This document shows, piece after piece, positions 8,144 through 14,610 of a DNA stretch of 14,610 nucleotides (the first letter of the stretch is position 1; each line of letters begins with the position of its first letter). The position numbers were made by a program, and so were the translations under genes. Location: the NCBI GenBank assembly GCA_017508895.1, contig JAFWRA010000256.1, forward strand, positions 1 through 14,610. The letters run 5' to 3'. The notes beneath the pieces were generated by a model. That model saw only the letters and a program-made list of their open reading frames with translations, was not told the DNA's origin and made no database searches. Origin of the DNA: Bacteroidales bacterium (GTDB lineage: Bacteria; Bacteroidota; Bacteroidia; Bacteroidales; F082).

Positions 8144-8243
8144 TTCAATTCAGAATTCAATATTTAAAATTCAAAATTAGGCATAGCGAACTAAAATACT
8201 GAATATTAAATCCTTGGATCTTGAATCTTTAAATCCCAAACAG
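8144..8243 (+). other. AT-rich spacer with ATTCAA/TTAAATCC-type short repeats
   Basis: The 100-nt gap between dnaB and the pseudouridine synthase holds repeated AT-rich words: ATTCAA several times around 8144-8175, and TTAAATCC at both 8206-8213 and 8229-8236. No TAnnTTTG promoter and no terminator hairpin were found. It resembles in style the TTCAACAA repeat before the exonuclease gene. Confidence 0.5.
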
Positions 8244-9158
8244 ATGAAAAAAGACGAAAAGAAAGTCCCGCATTCCAAAAGCAACCCACTAAAATTCAAT
8301 GTGTCGGAACCGATGCAGTTGATGGATTTCTTGATGAAGAAACTGGACGGCATCAGCCGAAACAAGGCCAAACGCCTGCTGGCCAACAAGGTCATTTCGG
8401 TCGATGGCCAGCGCACCACACAATTCGATTTCGCCCTTGAGCCTGGCATGGTCGTTGAAATCGGTAAACCCACTGCCAAGGAACGCTTCCATAGCCCATG
8501 GCTGAGCATTGTCTACGAAGACAAATACCTGCTCGTAATCGACAAAAAGGAAGGCTTGCTTACCAACAGCCCCACCAAGGAGAAAGACACTGCACAAGGC
8601 ATTCTGAATGATTACTTTATCTACACGAAGCAACGCTGCCGTGCTCACACCATCCACCGCCTTGACCGCGACACCAGTGGACTGATGCTTTTCGCCAAAA
8701 GCAAAGAAGTGGCTTTAGCGTTTGAAGAAGACTGGAAAAACACCGTCTACGACCGTCGTTATGTAGCCGTGGTGTGCGGTTGCATGGAGAAGAAAGAAGG
8801 CATGGTGGCTTCGTGGCTGAAGGACAACAAGGCTTTCATCACCTACTCCAGTCCCACCGACAATGGCGGCAAATACGCCGAGACCTATTACAAGACGCTT
8901 TATTCCAACGCGAAGTACTCTTTAATGGAATTGCAGTTGGAAACGGGGCGCAAGAACCAGATCCGTGTCCACATGGCCGACATTGGGCATCCAGTGGTGG
9001 GTGACCCAAAATACGGCAATGGTGACAACACTTTAGGTCGTTTGTGTTTACATGCCTATAAGCTCTGTTTCCACCATCCCTACAAGAAAAAAGACTTGGA
9101 GTTTGAGACACCATTCCCGAAGGTCTTTGCAAGGCCGTTCCCGGGGATGGAAAGATAA
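8244..9158 (+). CDS. RluA-family RNA pseudouridine synthase
   Basis: A 304-residue enzyme converting uridine to pseudouridine in structured RNA, probably 23S rRNA as for RluD/RluC. The N-terminal S4 RNA-binding domain (about residues 25-75) includes MDFLMKKLDGISRNKAKRLL. The catalytic domain carries HRLDRDTSGLMLFAKS with the nucleophilic aspartate at about 141, then GRKNQIRVHMADIGHPVVGD. The target site cannot be decided from sequence alone. A TTG at 8214 opens the frame 10 residues earlier. The ATG at 8244 is preferred as a normal start, but neither has a clear Shine-Dalgarno. It follows dnaB and converges on the PPDK-like gene, with only 36 nt between the stops. Confidence 0.92.
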   Translation: MKKDEKKVPHSKSNPLKFNVSEPMQLMDFLMKKLDGISRNKAKRLLANKVISVDGQRTTQFDFALEPGMVVEIGKPTAKERFHSPWLSIVYEDKYLLVIDKKEGLLTNSPTKEKDTAQGILNDYFIYTKQRCRAHTIHRLDRDTSGLMLFAKSKEVALAFEEDWKNTVYDRRYVAVVCGCMEKKEGMVASWLKDNKAFITYSSPTDNGGKYAETYYKTLYSNAKYSLMELQLETGRKNQIRVHMADIGHPVVGDPKYGNGDNTLGRLCLHAYKLCFHHPYKKKDLEFETPFPKVFARPFPGMER

Positions 9159-9194
9159 CTATTAGGACACTGAACCCTTAGCTTAAACTCTCCA

Positions 9195-12100
9195 CTAATA
9201 ATTATACCCCTTCCCTATCTTCATCTTCTCTATCTGATAATGGCCAAGATAGACGATGCCTAAATTGCCATCGATGGCAATCTCTGTACCCATGTCGAGC
9301 GGGTGGCCATTAAGACGGCCAAACTTATCGTCAACATCAACCTCAAGGCCGTCGCAACTAACCACGCAGACCTTGCCCAACCGCACAGCAGTCACCGCCG
9401 CATGCGATGTAGCACCGCCACGGGCCGTCAACAAGCCGTCACAGTCGAAGATCATACCGATATCTTGAGGGACTGTGTCAGGACGCACCAAAATAATCTG
9501 GCTATCAGGATGTTGTTCACGCAAAGCCTTAATCTGATCGGCATTGAAAGCTGCCAATCCATTCATTGCGCCTCCTCCGATGCCCATACCATGTCCCAAC
9601 TGTTGCATCTCGTCGGGCGACTGTACGAAGGCTATCTTTTCCTCCTCAGCTTTGAGGTCTTGGTCGCGAATTTGCAAGATGTGGAAGTCCTCAGGCTTAT
9701 CGGATTCAAAGGTAAATTCCATCTCTTGTGGGCTATAACCCATATTTTCAGTCAATTCCTTGGCGATAGCATAAATCTTCCAATAGATATCGGGCAATAG
9801 CGTTTGCATCGAGGGACCTTCAAGGTTGGACGCAATGCGTTGCGTCTCGCCAATCGGGAGCGGCTTAACAAGACCACCAACAATATCTTCGCCTTGGCTG
9901 CGCATGGTGAAGTCGCCGTAAAGATGCACACCTGGACGTTCGCGATGCGGGTTCTGTGTGAACACCACGCCAGAGCCTGAAGTCTCGCTTCGGTTACCAA
10001 AAATCATCTGTTGGACAATGACCGCAGTGCCCCAATTCTCGGAAATGCCCAAATGGCGACGATAGGCCAAGGCTCGCTCCGAGTTCCACGACTCGATGAC
10101 CATATTGACACAATCAATCAGTTGCTTGAAAGGATCTTGTTCGAAGGCCACGCCATTGTCTTCAAGAATACGCTTGTAGGAATGGGCAATCTCGCGCATT
10201 TGCTTGATGCTGAAGTCAGCCTTCATCTTCACGCTGCTTTTCTGTTTGAACGCATTGATTTCGTCATCAAAGACATCACGTTCAATGCCTTTGGCCATGC
10301 CCCAACTCTGCAAGAAACGCCGGTAGGAATCCCACACTGCCCATGCGATGCTTTCGTCTCGAGCAATGGCTTCGGCAATCTCATCATTCAGACCCACATT
10401 CAGGAAGGTATCCATGGCACCCGGCATAGAAATGGCCGTACCCGAACGCACCGAAACCAACAAAGGATTCTCTGGAACACCAAACTTGCGTCCAGAAATC
10501 CCTTCCAATTCCTCAATGTGTTTCCTTATCATGCCATGAATCTCAGTACGCAGTTCGGGAATGGTATTGATAGTCGAATTGCGGCGGAAAGTCTCCGTAG
10601 TGATAACGAAGCCTGGAGGCACTGGCATACCGTGCAGGTACAGGTTTTTCAGGTTGTTGGCCTTGTTTCCGATAAAGACCTGGTTGTCCATCTTAGGCGT
10701 TTCTTTCCAGAACGGGCTGACCAGCATCTCCGAGTTATAAGTCATGATGTCGCTGATGAGTTTCTCGTCCAAGGTGGCTTCCATGGTACGCAAAGAGTTG
10801 AGGATACGGCCAATAAAGTTATCCAAAGGCTGCATCAGGAAGGCATCGGAAAGGAGGTCGCGATGGAATTCCTCCGACTTTTTGTTGATTAACGCAGCCG
10901 TCTCACGCTCGCTAAGTTTTCCCTCTGGGTCGAAGAGTTGCGGAATGACAATCTTCAGTGGGTATTCATAAGACTTTAGGAAGTATTTTATGATGATGCG
11001 ACGAACGTCCTCGGCAATGAATTGGAAGATGTTGATATACTGTCCGAAAGAGAAGCTTCGCGAGGTCAAACTGTAGCGCAACATGTCGAGTTTTGAGTTG
11101 AAGCTCTGGTTGGTGATGCCGTCGAGTTCGAGGCCGTTGCGGAAGTATTCAAGGATGGAATAAATCTGATTCAGCGTACGCTCAGAGATGTATTCCAGGT
11201 TGATGCTCTGCACCACTTTTTCCATCAGCTGTGTGGCCACACGTTCAAGTCGGAAAGTCAAGCCCATGGCCTCAAACTTGTTCTCTCGATAGGTGCCATA
11301 CATCGATGGGATGCCAATGGCGATGTGACGCTTATGGTAGATGTTTTCCCAGCCTTCGCTCTGTTCAGGATTAAAGATGACCGTCTTCAACTTATCCATA
11401 AAGGCATAGATCATCGATAAAGACTTGCCGAAGTCCTTAGCCTTATACACTTTCTCAAACTCGTCAATTTCCTCATCGGGAATGAAGGGGAAGCTACGCA
11501 ACGAGCTGAAGATGTTGACCGACTCGAAGCTGTATTTCTCACGAAGGTAGGCATACAGGTCGCGGATATCCATGAGGCGGGCACGTTCGCGCTGGTAGAG
11601 TTCCTCCTCCAATTCAATCCTGCGGGCTGCGGAACCAATCAGGTTCTCGTAGTCGTCGCGCGAAAGCATCAGCACATCCTCGGGGTTGAGGCAAGATATC
11701 TCGCACATTGTCTGCACAAGGTTGTGGACATGCACGAACCATGTGCTTTTCTTGTCAATGCTTTCGAAAACGTTTTTGGGCAAGATGGGTTTCAGTTGGT
11801 CGAGGTTGCCATCGCTCCAAAATTTGAACACATCGAAAGTCAAGGCAATCAGCGTGTTGTTGCTCTCGGTGTGCACCTGCTTGCGGAGGAAATGCACCAG
11901 TTGATCCTGACGACCTGAGATTTCGTCCATGTTGGTTGTCACATTGCGGATTTCGCCTTCGGCTCCAATCTCGTTGAAATAGACAGGGAAAATACGCGTC
12001 AACTGCTTCACCTTTTTATAATAAGGTGTAATGTTGGAGTTCAGGATTTTGGTAATCTCGCGTTGGAAGAGGTCGGTGTCGCTCAGGAAGATACCACCCA

Positions 12101-13337
12101 ACTTCAGATTGACAATCAAAGCCGACAACAACTTGTCCATAGGCGTCTTGGAGTGTTCAATCAATTCAAGCCACACGCGGATGTTCTTGATATGGTTCTC
12201 ATCCACAGAGAGTTGCCAATCTTCGCCCACAAACACGTTGCCTGGGGTGACGAAACCGAAAGCGATGAGTTTTTTCTCAAAGTAGTTGACGATTTCCTTC
12301 TGCTCGGTCTGGTCGACGTCGATAATCTTCAAACCCAAAGTGAGCTGGAAATCGAGCACGGCGGACATATAGTCCTCGCGCAGTTCTTCAGCAAGATCAA
12401 AAATCGTGTCGATGAATGGGATCAGGTCGTCTTGCGGCATCTCATCAATAGCATCGCGCATCATGCGATCCATGTTCCAAATGAGGCGTTCACGCTGGTT
12501 CTCCATGCCTGGCAGATGGAGCAGGAAGAAGACATAGTGGAACTTAGTGATGAAATGCGGGAAGGCCTTCTCTGACTCGGTGAAACGTTTGGCGACCTGC
12601 TCATAATGCGGCATATTGGCCAAAGATTCCCAAGTTTCGGCGGCGGCCAAATCGGCGTTCAATTGGTCAAAATACGGTTTCCCGATTTCGTCGCAAACCG
12701 ACTGGATTTCGTCGTCGGTCAAAAGCGTTTTCTTGCTTTCAATCCAGTTTTCCACTTGCGAGGTTTGTTGCCAATAGCGGTAATTCTCTTGCAGCATTTT
12801 CCGCAACAGGGCGCATGCCTCATCGCTGAAACGCTCGTCGCGAGCCACTTTGTCGAGATAGCGCCCCGCGTGTTTTGTCGCCAAAATGTAGACATCTTTA
12901 TTGGCTTCAAACTTCTCGTTCAAGATATTGAATACCAACGAAATCAATTCGACATGTTTCGGCGATTCAGCAATCACTTTGTTGGCAAACTCCATCAAGG
13001 TGATGACGATGTTGAGGCGCAGTTTGGCCGTCACTTCGGGTTTGAGCAGGCTGCGCATCATCTCCAGGGGGATGTGGAGTGCGTCGGCAGGCACATCGTC
13101 GTGGGTGTAGAACCAGAAATCGTCGAGGAGCATTTTGCGCAACTCCTCGGTCACGAAAGTATGGTTCGACAGCGGATGATGGTATTCTGTGATACATTCC
13201 TTGGCCCGCTTGTTGATGCCGAAGTATTTGGCCGACAGGGCGATAAACTGTTGATGTTCTTCAGGAATGAAGATATCTTTGTATCTGGTCTGCGCCAGAT
13301 TGGCCTCAAGGGCGCTTGATTTGAAAGGTTCGGACAT
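9195..13337 (-). CDS. Large PPDK-like dikinase with ATP-grasp and phosphohistidine domains, no PEP/pyruvate barrel
   Basis: A 1380-residue protein. Residues 1 to about 880 match nothing I recognise and look largely alpha-helical, with many charged and amphipathic stretches and no signal peptide. From about 885 to 1235 there is a PPDK-type nucleotide-binding domain: FIGNKANNLKNLYLHGMPVP, the key arginine in LLVSVRSGTAISMPGAMDT (Arg964), and MEFTF then HILQIRDQD near its end. The phosphohistidine swivel domain follows, with GGATSHAAVTAVRLGKVCVV (His1312). The protein stops about 68 residues later, so the PEP/pyruvate TIM barrel of PPDK and PEP synthase is absent. By family logic ATP would phosphorylate the histidine, and the phosphate would pass to an unknown acceptor, perhaps bound by the N-terminal region. 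It may be annotated as pyruvate phosphate dikinase; that activity is not supported here. A GTG at 13376 would add 13 residues; the ATG at 13337 is preferred. Confidence 0.85.
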   Translation of the reverse strand: MSEPFKSSALEANLAQTRYKDIFIPEEHQQFIALSAKYFGINKRAKECITEYHHPLSNHTFVTEELRKMLLDDFWFYTHDDVPADALHIPLEMMRSLLKPEVTAKLRLNIVITLMEFANKVIAESPKHVELISLVFNILNEKFEANKDVYILATKHAGRYLDKVARDERFSDEACALLRKMLQENYRYWQQTSQVENWIESKKTLLTDDEIQSVCDEIGKPYFDQLNADLAAAETWESLANMPHYEQVAKRFTESEKAFPHFITKFHYVFFLLHLPGMENQRERLIWNMDRMMRDAIDEMPQDDLIPFIDTIFDLAEELREDYMSAVLDFQLTLGLKIIDVDQTEQKEIVNYFEKKLIAFGFVTPGNVFVGEDWQLSVDENHIKNIRVWLELIEHSKTPMDKLLSALIVNLKLGGIFLSDTDLFQREITKILNSNITPYYKKVKQLTRIFPVYFNEIGAEGEIRNVTTNMDEISGRQDQLVHFLRKQVHTESNNTLIALTFDVFKFWSDGNLDQLKPILPKNVFESIDKKSTWFVHVHNLVQTMCEISCLNPEDVLMLSRDDYENLIGSAARRIELEEELYQRERARLMDIRDLYAYLREKYSFESVNIFSSLRSFPFIPDEEIDEFEKVYKAKDFGKSLSMIYAFMDKLKTVIFNPEQSEGWENIYHKRHIAIGIPSMYGTYRENKFEAMGLTFRLERVATQLMEKVVQSINLEYISERTLNQIYSILEYFRNGLELDGITNQSFNSKLDMLRYSLTSRSFSFGQYINIFQFIAEDVRRIIIKYFLKSYEYPLKIVIPQLFDPEGKLSERETAALINKKSEEFHRDLLSDAFLMQPLDNFIGRILNSLRTMEATLDEKLISDIMTYNSEMLVSPFWKETPKMDNQVFIGNKANNLKNLYLHGMPVPPGFVITTETFRRNSTINTIPELRTEIHGMIRKHIEELEGISGRKFGVPENPLLVSVRSGTAISMPGAMDTFLNVGLNDEIAEAIARDESIAWAVWDSYRRFLQSWGMAKGIERDVFDDEINAFKQKSSVKMKADFSIKQMREIAHSYKRILEDNGVAFEQDPFKQLIDCVNMVIESWNSERALAYRRHLGISENWGTAVIVQQMIFGNRSETSGSGVVFTQNPHRERPGVHLYGDFTMRSQGEDIVGGLVKPLPIGETQRIASNLEGPSMQTLLPDIYWKIYAIAKELTENMGYSPQEMEFTFESDKPEDFHILQIRDQDLKAEEEKIAFVQSPDEMQQLGHGMGIGGGAMNGLAAFNADQIKALREQHPDSQIILVRPDTVPQDIGMIFDCDGLLTARGGATSHAAVTAVRLGKVCVVSCDGLEVDVDDKFGRLNGHPLDMGTEIAIDGNLGIVYLGHYQIEKMKIGKGYNY

Positions 13338-13354
13338 GATTTGAAATCTTTTTG

Positions 13355-13435
13355 TTTCAGATAAGGTTCTTGGCACAACAGCCTCAGGAGTTCCAAAGTG
13401 TCAGGAACGATTGTGCAATACGATAACATCTGAAA
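13355..13435 (-). promoter_or_regulatory. Candidate structured 5' leader of the PPDK-like gene
   Basis: Three nested perfect inverted repeats lie between the -7 element and the start codon. The outer arms are TTTCAGAT at 13355-13362 with 13428-13435 (8 bp), the middle arms are at 13373-13378 with 13411-13416 (6 bp, GCACAA/TTGTGC), and the inner arms are at 13390-13394 with 13404-13408 (5 bp, GTTCC/GGAAC, 9-nt loop). They are mutually compatible as one long RNA arm. The predicted transcript start is near 13432, so the outer stem would sit at the very 5' end. No riboswitch class is recognised. Confidence 0.4.
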
Positions 13436-13437
13436 TG

Positions 13438-13445
13438 CAAAATTA
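13438..13445 (-). promoter_or_regulatory. Bacteroidota -7 promoter element for the PPDK-like gene
   Basis: TAATTTTG on the - strand matches TAnnTTTG and lies about 100 nt upstream of the ATG at 13337, leaving a leader of roughly 90-95 nt. A TTTG further upstream is about 24 nt away, somewhat far for a -33 box. Confidence 0.5.
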
Positions 13446-13480
13446 CACATTTTTTCCGAACCAGCCGCACAAAAGCCCAA

Positions 13481-13500
13481 AGGCACCCCGAAGGCCGCCT
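13481..13500 (-). terminator. Terminator-like hairpin with UUCG loop after the DUF2442 gene
   Basis: On the - strand AGGC/GCCT closes a stem with an inner CC-UUCG-GG tetraloop and one G-G mismatch. The following tract (TTTGGGCTTTTG) is only partly T-rich, so termination may be inefficient. Its rising arm belongs to repeat copy 1. Confidence 0.45.
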
Positions 13501-13554
13501 CAATCATCCAGTCTCTTCTGCGCTCGTGCCGCAACGCGCTCTCACGCCCGCAGC
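13490..13554 (-). repeat. GC-rich direct repeat, copy 1
   Basis: This 65-bp stretch matches 14369-14436. The first 18 nt are identical, then a spacer differs (3 nt here, 6 nt in copy 2), then 41 of 44 positions match. It lies about 75 nt downstream of the DUF2442 stop in the same orientation, relative to its upstream gene, as copy 2. Confidence 0.9.
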
Positions 13555-13629
13555 ACCGCACATCTCGTTTAGTTGGCATCCCACACCAAACGGACACACA
13601 TGCGAAGATTGCGGGATTTCAAGGGATGG

Positions 13630-14037
13630 TTAGAATTCAACAGCTACAAATTCTTGGCCCAATTGGTGGATTTGTTGTAACACCTGTTGCTCTCGTTCTT
13701 TGGAAGGTTTCTTGAAGCCATTGATATAATTGCGCAACAAGCCTGCGTTGATACCCGCTTTTTCCGCAAACCGTCCAACATTAATCTCAGGATGCGTCAG
13801 AAAGAAACGTTGCATTTCTGAAGGCTCCGCTTCATCGTAGGTAAAGCTCTCGAAGCTGACATCCACATCCAATTTCCGCCAATGTATCCCTATCGTGCTG
13901 ATCTCATATTCACGGCGTTCCTCATCGGACGCATTTGCCAACTCCTTGTACCACAGCAACGACTGCCGATACGTCTTCCCGTCGTCGCCCAAACCATACA
14001 GCCATTCTCCGTCAAACCATATTTTATTGATCCTCAT
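13630..14037 (-). CDS. DUF2442 protein with C-terminal helix-turn-helix, putative antitoxin
   Basis: A 135-residue protein. The N-terminal DUF2442 domain (about residues 1-80) is marked by IWFDGEWLYGLGDDGKTYRQ, SLLWYKELANAS and IGIHWRKLDVDVSFESF. The C-terminal part (about 85-130) has NVGRFAEKAGINAGLLRNYI, which reads as an Xre-like helix-turn-helix, suggesting DNA binding and possible autoregulation. It overlaps the end of the DUF4160 gene by 14 nt, so the two are coupled. An ATG at 14094 is in frame but would overlap that gene by 71 nt. The ATG at 14037 has AGGAAG just upstream and begins exactly where DUF2442 proteins start. DUF4160/DUF2442 pairs are often listed as putative toxin-antitoxin modules; activity here is inferred, not shown. 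Confidence 0.85.
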   Translation of the reverse strand: MRINKIWFDGEWLYGLGDDGKTYRQSLLWYKELANASDEERREYEISTIGIHWRKLDVDVSFESFTYDEAEPSEMQRFFLTHPEINVGRFAEKAGINAGLLRNYINGFKKPSKEREQQVLQQIHQLGQEFVAVEF

Positions 14038-14281
14038 CATCTTCCTGCTTAAATAATTCATACCATCGATTGATGATAATGTCTGAGTTTTCATGAACGG
14101 CGCGCTCGATACGCTTCAAATCGTTAGCCTTAATGTTGTTGGAGTATTCCATGACAAAGCCCTCGCCATCCCAAACAAACTTAGCATCGCCATTATGGCC
14201 TCTGACATGCACATGGATAGGCTCGTGTTCATGGGAAAAGAACAGGAAAATGAAACCGTACTGTCTAAACAATTCTGGCAT
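14024..14281 (-). CDS. DUF4160 protein, putative toxin partner of DUF2442
   Basis: An 85-residue small protein of the DUF4160 family, recognised by its start MPELFRQYGFIFLFFSHEHE followed by PIHVHVRGHNGDAKFVW. The conserved His-rich segment (SHEHEPIHVHVRG) is the family hallmark and could be a metal or catalytic site, which is speculation. The C-terminus is acidic (EDDEDQ). It is the first gene of a two-gene operon with the DUF2442-HTH gene, with a clear promoter 24 nt upstream of the start codon. Size, tight overlap and the DNA-binding partner fit a type II toxin-antitoxin arrangement, but no toxicity is established for this family as far as I know. Confidence 0.83.
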   Translation of the reverse strand: MPELFRQYGFIFLFFSHEHEPIHVHVRGHNGDAKFVWDGEGFVMEYSNNIKANDLKRIERAVHENSDIIINRWYELFKQEDDEDQ

Positions 14282-14304
14282 AATCTCTCGGTTTTAATAT
14301 GCTG

Positions 14305-14335
14305 CAAAGATAGGTATTATTTTTGATTCCTGCAA
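14305..14335 (-). promoter_or_regulatory. Promoter of the DUF4160-DUF2442 operon
   Basis: The -7 element TATCTTTG (14305-14312, - strand) is an exact consensus match. A TTG at 14333-14335 gives a 20-nt spacing to it, typical for the -33 box. The -33 region directly abuts the T tract of the upstream terminator, so terminator and promoter are packed back to back. Confidence 0.68.
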
Positions 14336-14336
14336 C

Positions 14337-14391
14337 AAAAAAAAGGCAGCCTTCTTTCTTCCAAAAAAGAAGGCCGCCTCAATCATTTTTT
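14337..14391. terminator. Bidirectional terminator hairpin between nucleotidyltransferase and DUF4160 genes
   Basis: A 14-bp stem with one A-C mismatch pairs 14344-14357 with 14366-14379 around an 8-nt loop. On the - strand it is followed by a run of eight Ts (14344-14337), ideal for ending the minus-strand nucleotidyltransferase transcript. On the + strand a T run follows at 14386-14391. The 14366-14379 arm overlaps the start of repeat copy 2. Confidence 0.8.
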
Positions 14392-14436
14392 AGTCTCTTC
14401 TGCGCCCGTGCCGCAACGCGCTCTCACGACCGAAGC
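14369..14436 (-). repeat. GC-rich direct repeat, copy 2
   Basis: Second copy of the repeat at 13490-13554, in the same orientation and 879 bp away. It lies about 40 nt downstream of the nucleotidyltransferase stop and partly inside the terminator. Just beyond it the 10-mer GCTTCGGTCG (- strand) occurs twice with a 3-nt spacer. Confidence 0.9.
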
Positions 14437-14474
14437 CTCCGACCGAAGCAGCCCGATAGGCAGTAGTTATGTTT

Positions 14475-14609
14475 TTATGCTATCGCAATGCCCGTACGCA
14501 TAATATCATCGTACAATGGAGAAGGAAAACGTTGGTCGATTAATACCGGCTCAATCAGACAGTTGACTTGAGGAGCAAGCAACCAAAGCGTTGTTGAAAC
14601 ATCCAGCCA
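14475..14609 (-). CDS. C-terminal fragment of a probable nucleotidyltransferase (MNT-like)
   Basis: The last 44 residues of a minus-strand gene that continues beyond the right edge of the window. The frame is open from 14609 to a TAA at 14475. The end, with LIEPVLIDQRFPSPLYDDIM followed by RTGIAIA, resembles the C-terminus of small MNT-type nucleotidyltransferase domain proteins (pattern: IEP, then an acidic or hydrophobic stretch, then EI-RTGI-I). The catalytic GSxxxG...DxD part is outside, so function rests on this tail alone. Some MNT proteins are antitoxins of HEPN/MNT pairs, others stand alone. The gene is followed by repeat copy 2 and a strong terminator. Confidence 0.5.
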   Translation of the reverse strand, partial: WLDVSTTLWLLAPQVNCLIEPVLIDQRFPSPLYDDIMRTGIAIA

Positions 14610-14610
14610 A

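Noticed and set aside
9159..9194. Terminator between the convergent pseudouridine synthase and PPDK-like genes
   Set aside because: Only a 6-bp TATTAG/CTAATA pairing with a long loop and no T tract; not enough to call.
10011..10892. 293-residue plus-strand reading frame
   Set aside because: Antisense shadow inside the PPDK-like gene, with no recognisable protein features.
13151..13597. 148-residue minus-strand reading frame crossing repeat copy 1 and the PPDK-like start
   Set aside because: Runs out of frame into the PPDK-like gene and through its promoter and leader; low-complexity Arg/Cys-rich translation typical of a GC-rich repeat.
13490..14436. Integron gene-cassette array with attC sites
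   Set aside because: Order and repeat length fit superficially, but the attC core motifs (GTTRRRY and RYYYAAC) are not present in the repeats, and no integrase is in the window.

Overview
The window looks like a chromosomal segment of a Bacteroidota bacterium, most likely a gut-type Bacteroidales. Several upstream regions carry the Bacteroidota -7 promoter element (TAnnTTTG: TATTTTTG, TATCTTTG, TACTTTTG, TAATTTTG). Shine-Dalgarno sequences are mostly weak. The gene families (single-chain glycine dehydrogenase, DUF368, DUF2779, a very large PPDK-like protein, a DUF4160/DUF2442 pair) fit that phylum. No tRNA, rRNA, CRISPR array, transposase or intein was seen.

Layout. (1) 1-974, + strand: the 3' part of gcvP, ending at a strong bidirectional terminator (1010-1046). 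(2) 1056-3576, - strand: a compact three-gene operon of DUF368 (polyprenyl-phosphate transporter family), a YbcJ-like S4 RNA-binding protein and a beta-lactamase-fold serine hydrolase, read from a promoter at 3602-3609. (3) 3711-4255, + strand, divergent from (2): a DUF493/YbeD-like protein translationally coupled to an acylphosphatase. (4) 4334-6504, +: a DEDDy 3'-5' exonuclease followed 2 nt later by a DUF2779/Cas4-like PD-(D/E)XK protein with an iron-sulfur-type cysteine set. (5) 6590-9158, +: replicative helicase dnaB with its own promoter, then an RluA-family pseudouridine synthase. (6) 9195-13337, -: a 1380-residue protein with a PPDK-type ATP-grasp domain and a phosphohistidine domain at its C-terminus, about 880 unrecognised residues in front, and no PEP/pyruvate TIM barrel. 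Its leader shows three nested inverted repeats. (7) 13630-14609, -: an accessory-looking region with a DUF4160/DUF2442-HTH pair (toxin-antitoxin-like) and the end of a probable nucleotidyltransferase.

The most notable structure is in region 7. Two copies of a GC-rich repeat of about 65 bp (13490-13554 and 14369-14436) lie in the same orientation, each just downstream of a minus-strand gene. Each supplies the rising arm of a terminator-like hairpin whose other arm differs between the copies. The second point of interest is the PPDK-like protein, which has the parts of a dikinase that phosphorylates itself on histidine but no recognisable acceptor domain. The third is the two-nuclease operon, where a catalytically intact DEDDy exonuclease sits beside a DUF2779 protein whose own RNase H-like domain appears to have lost its acidic residues.
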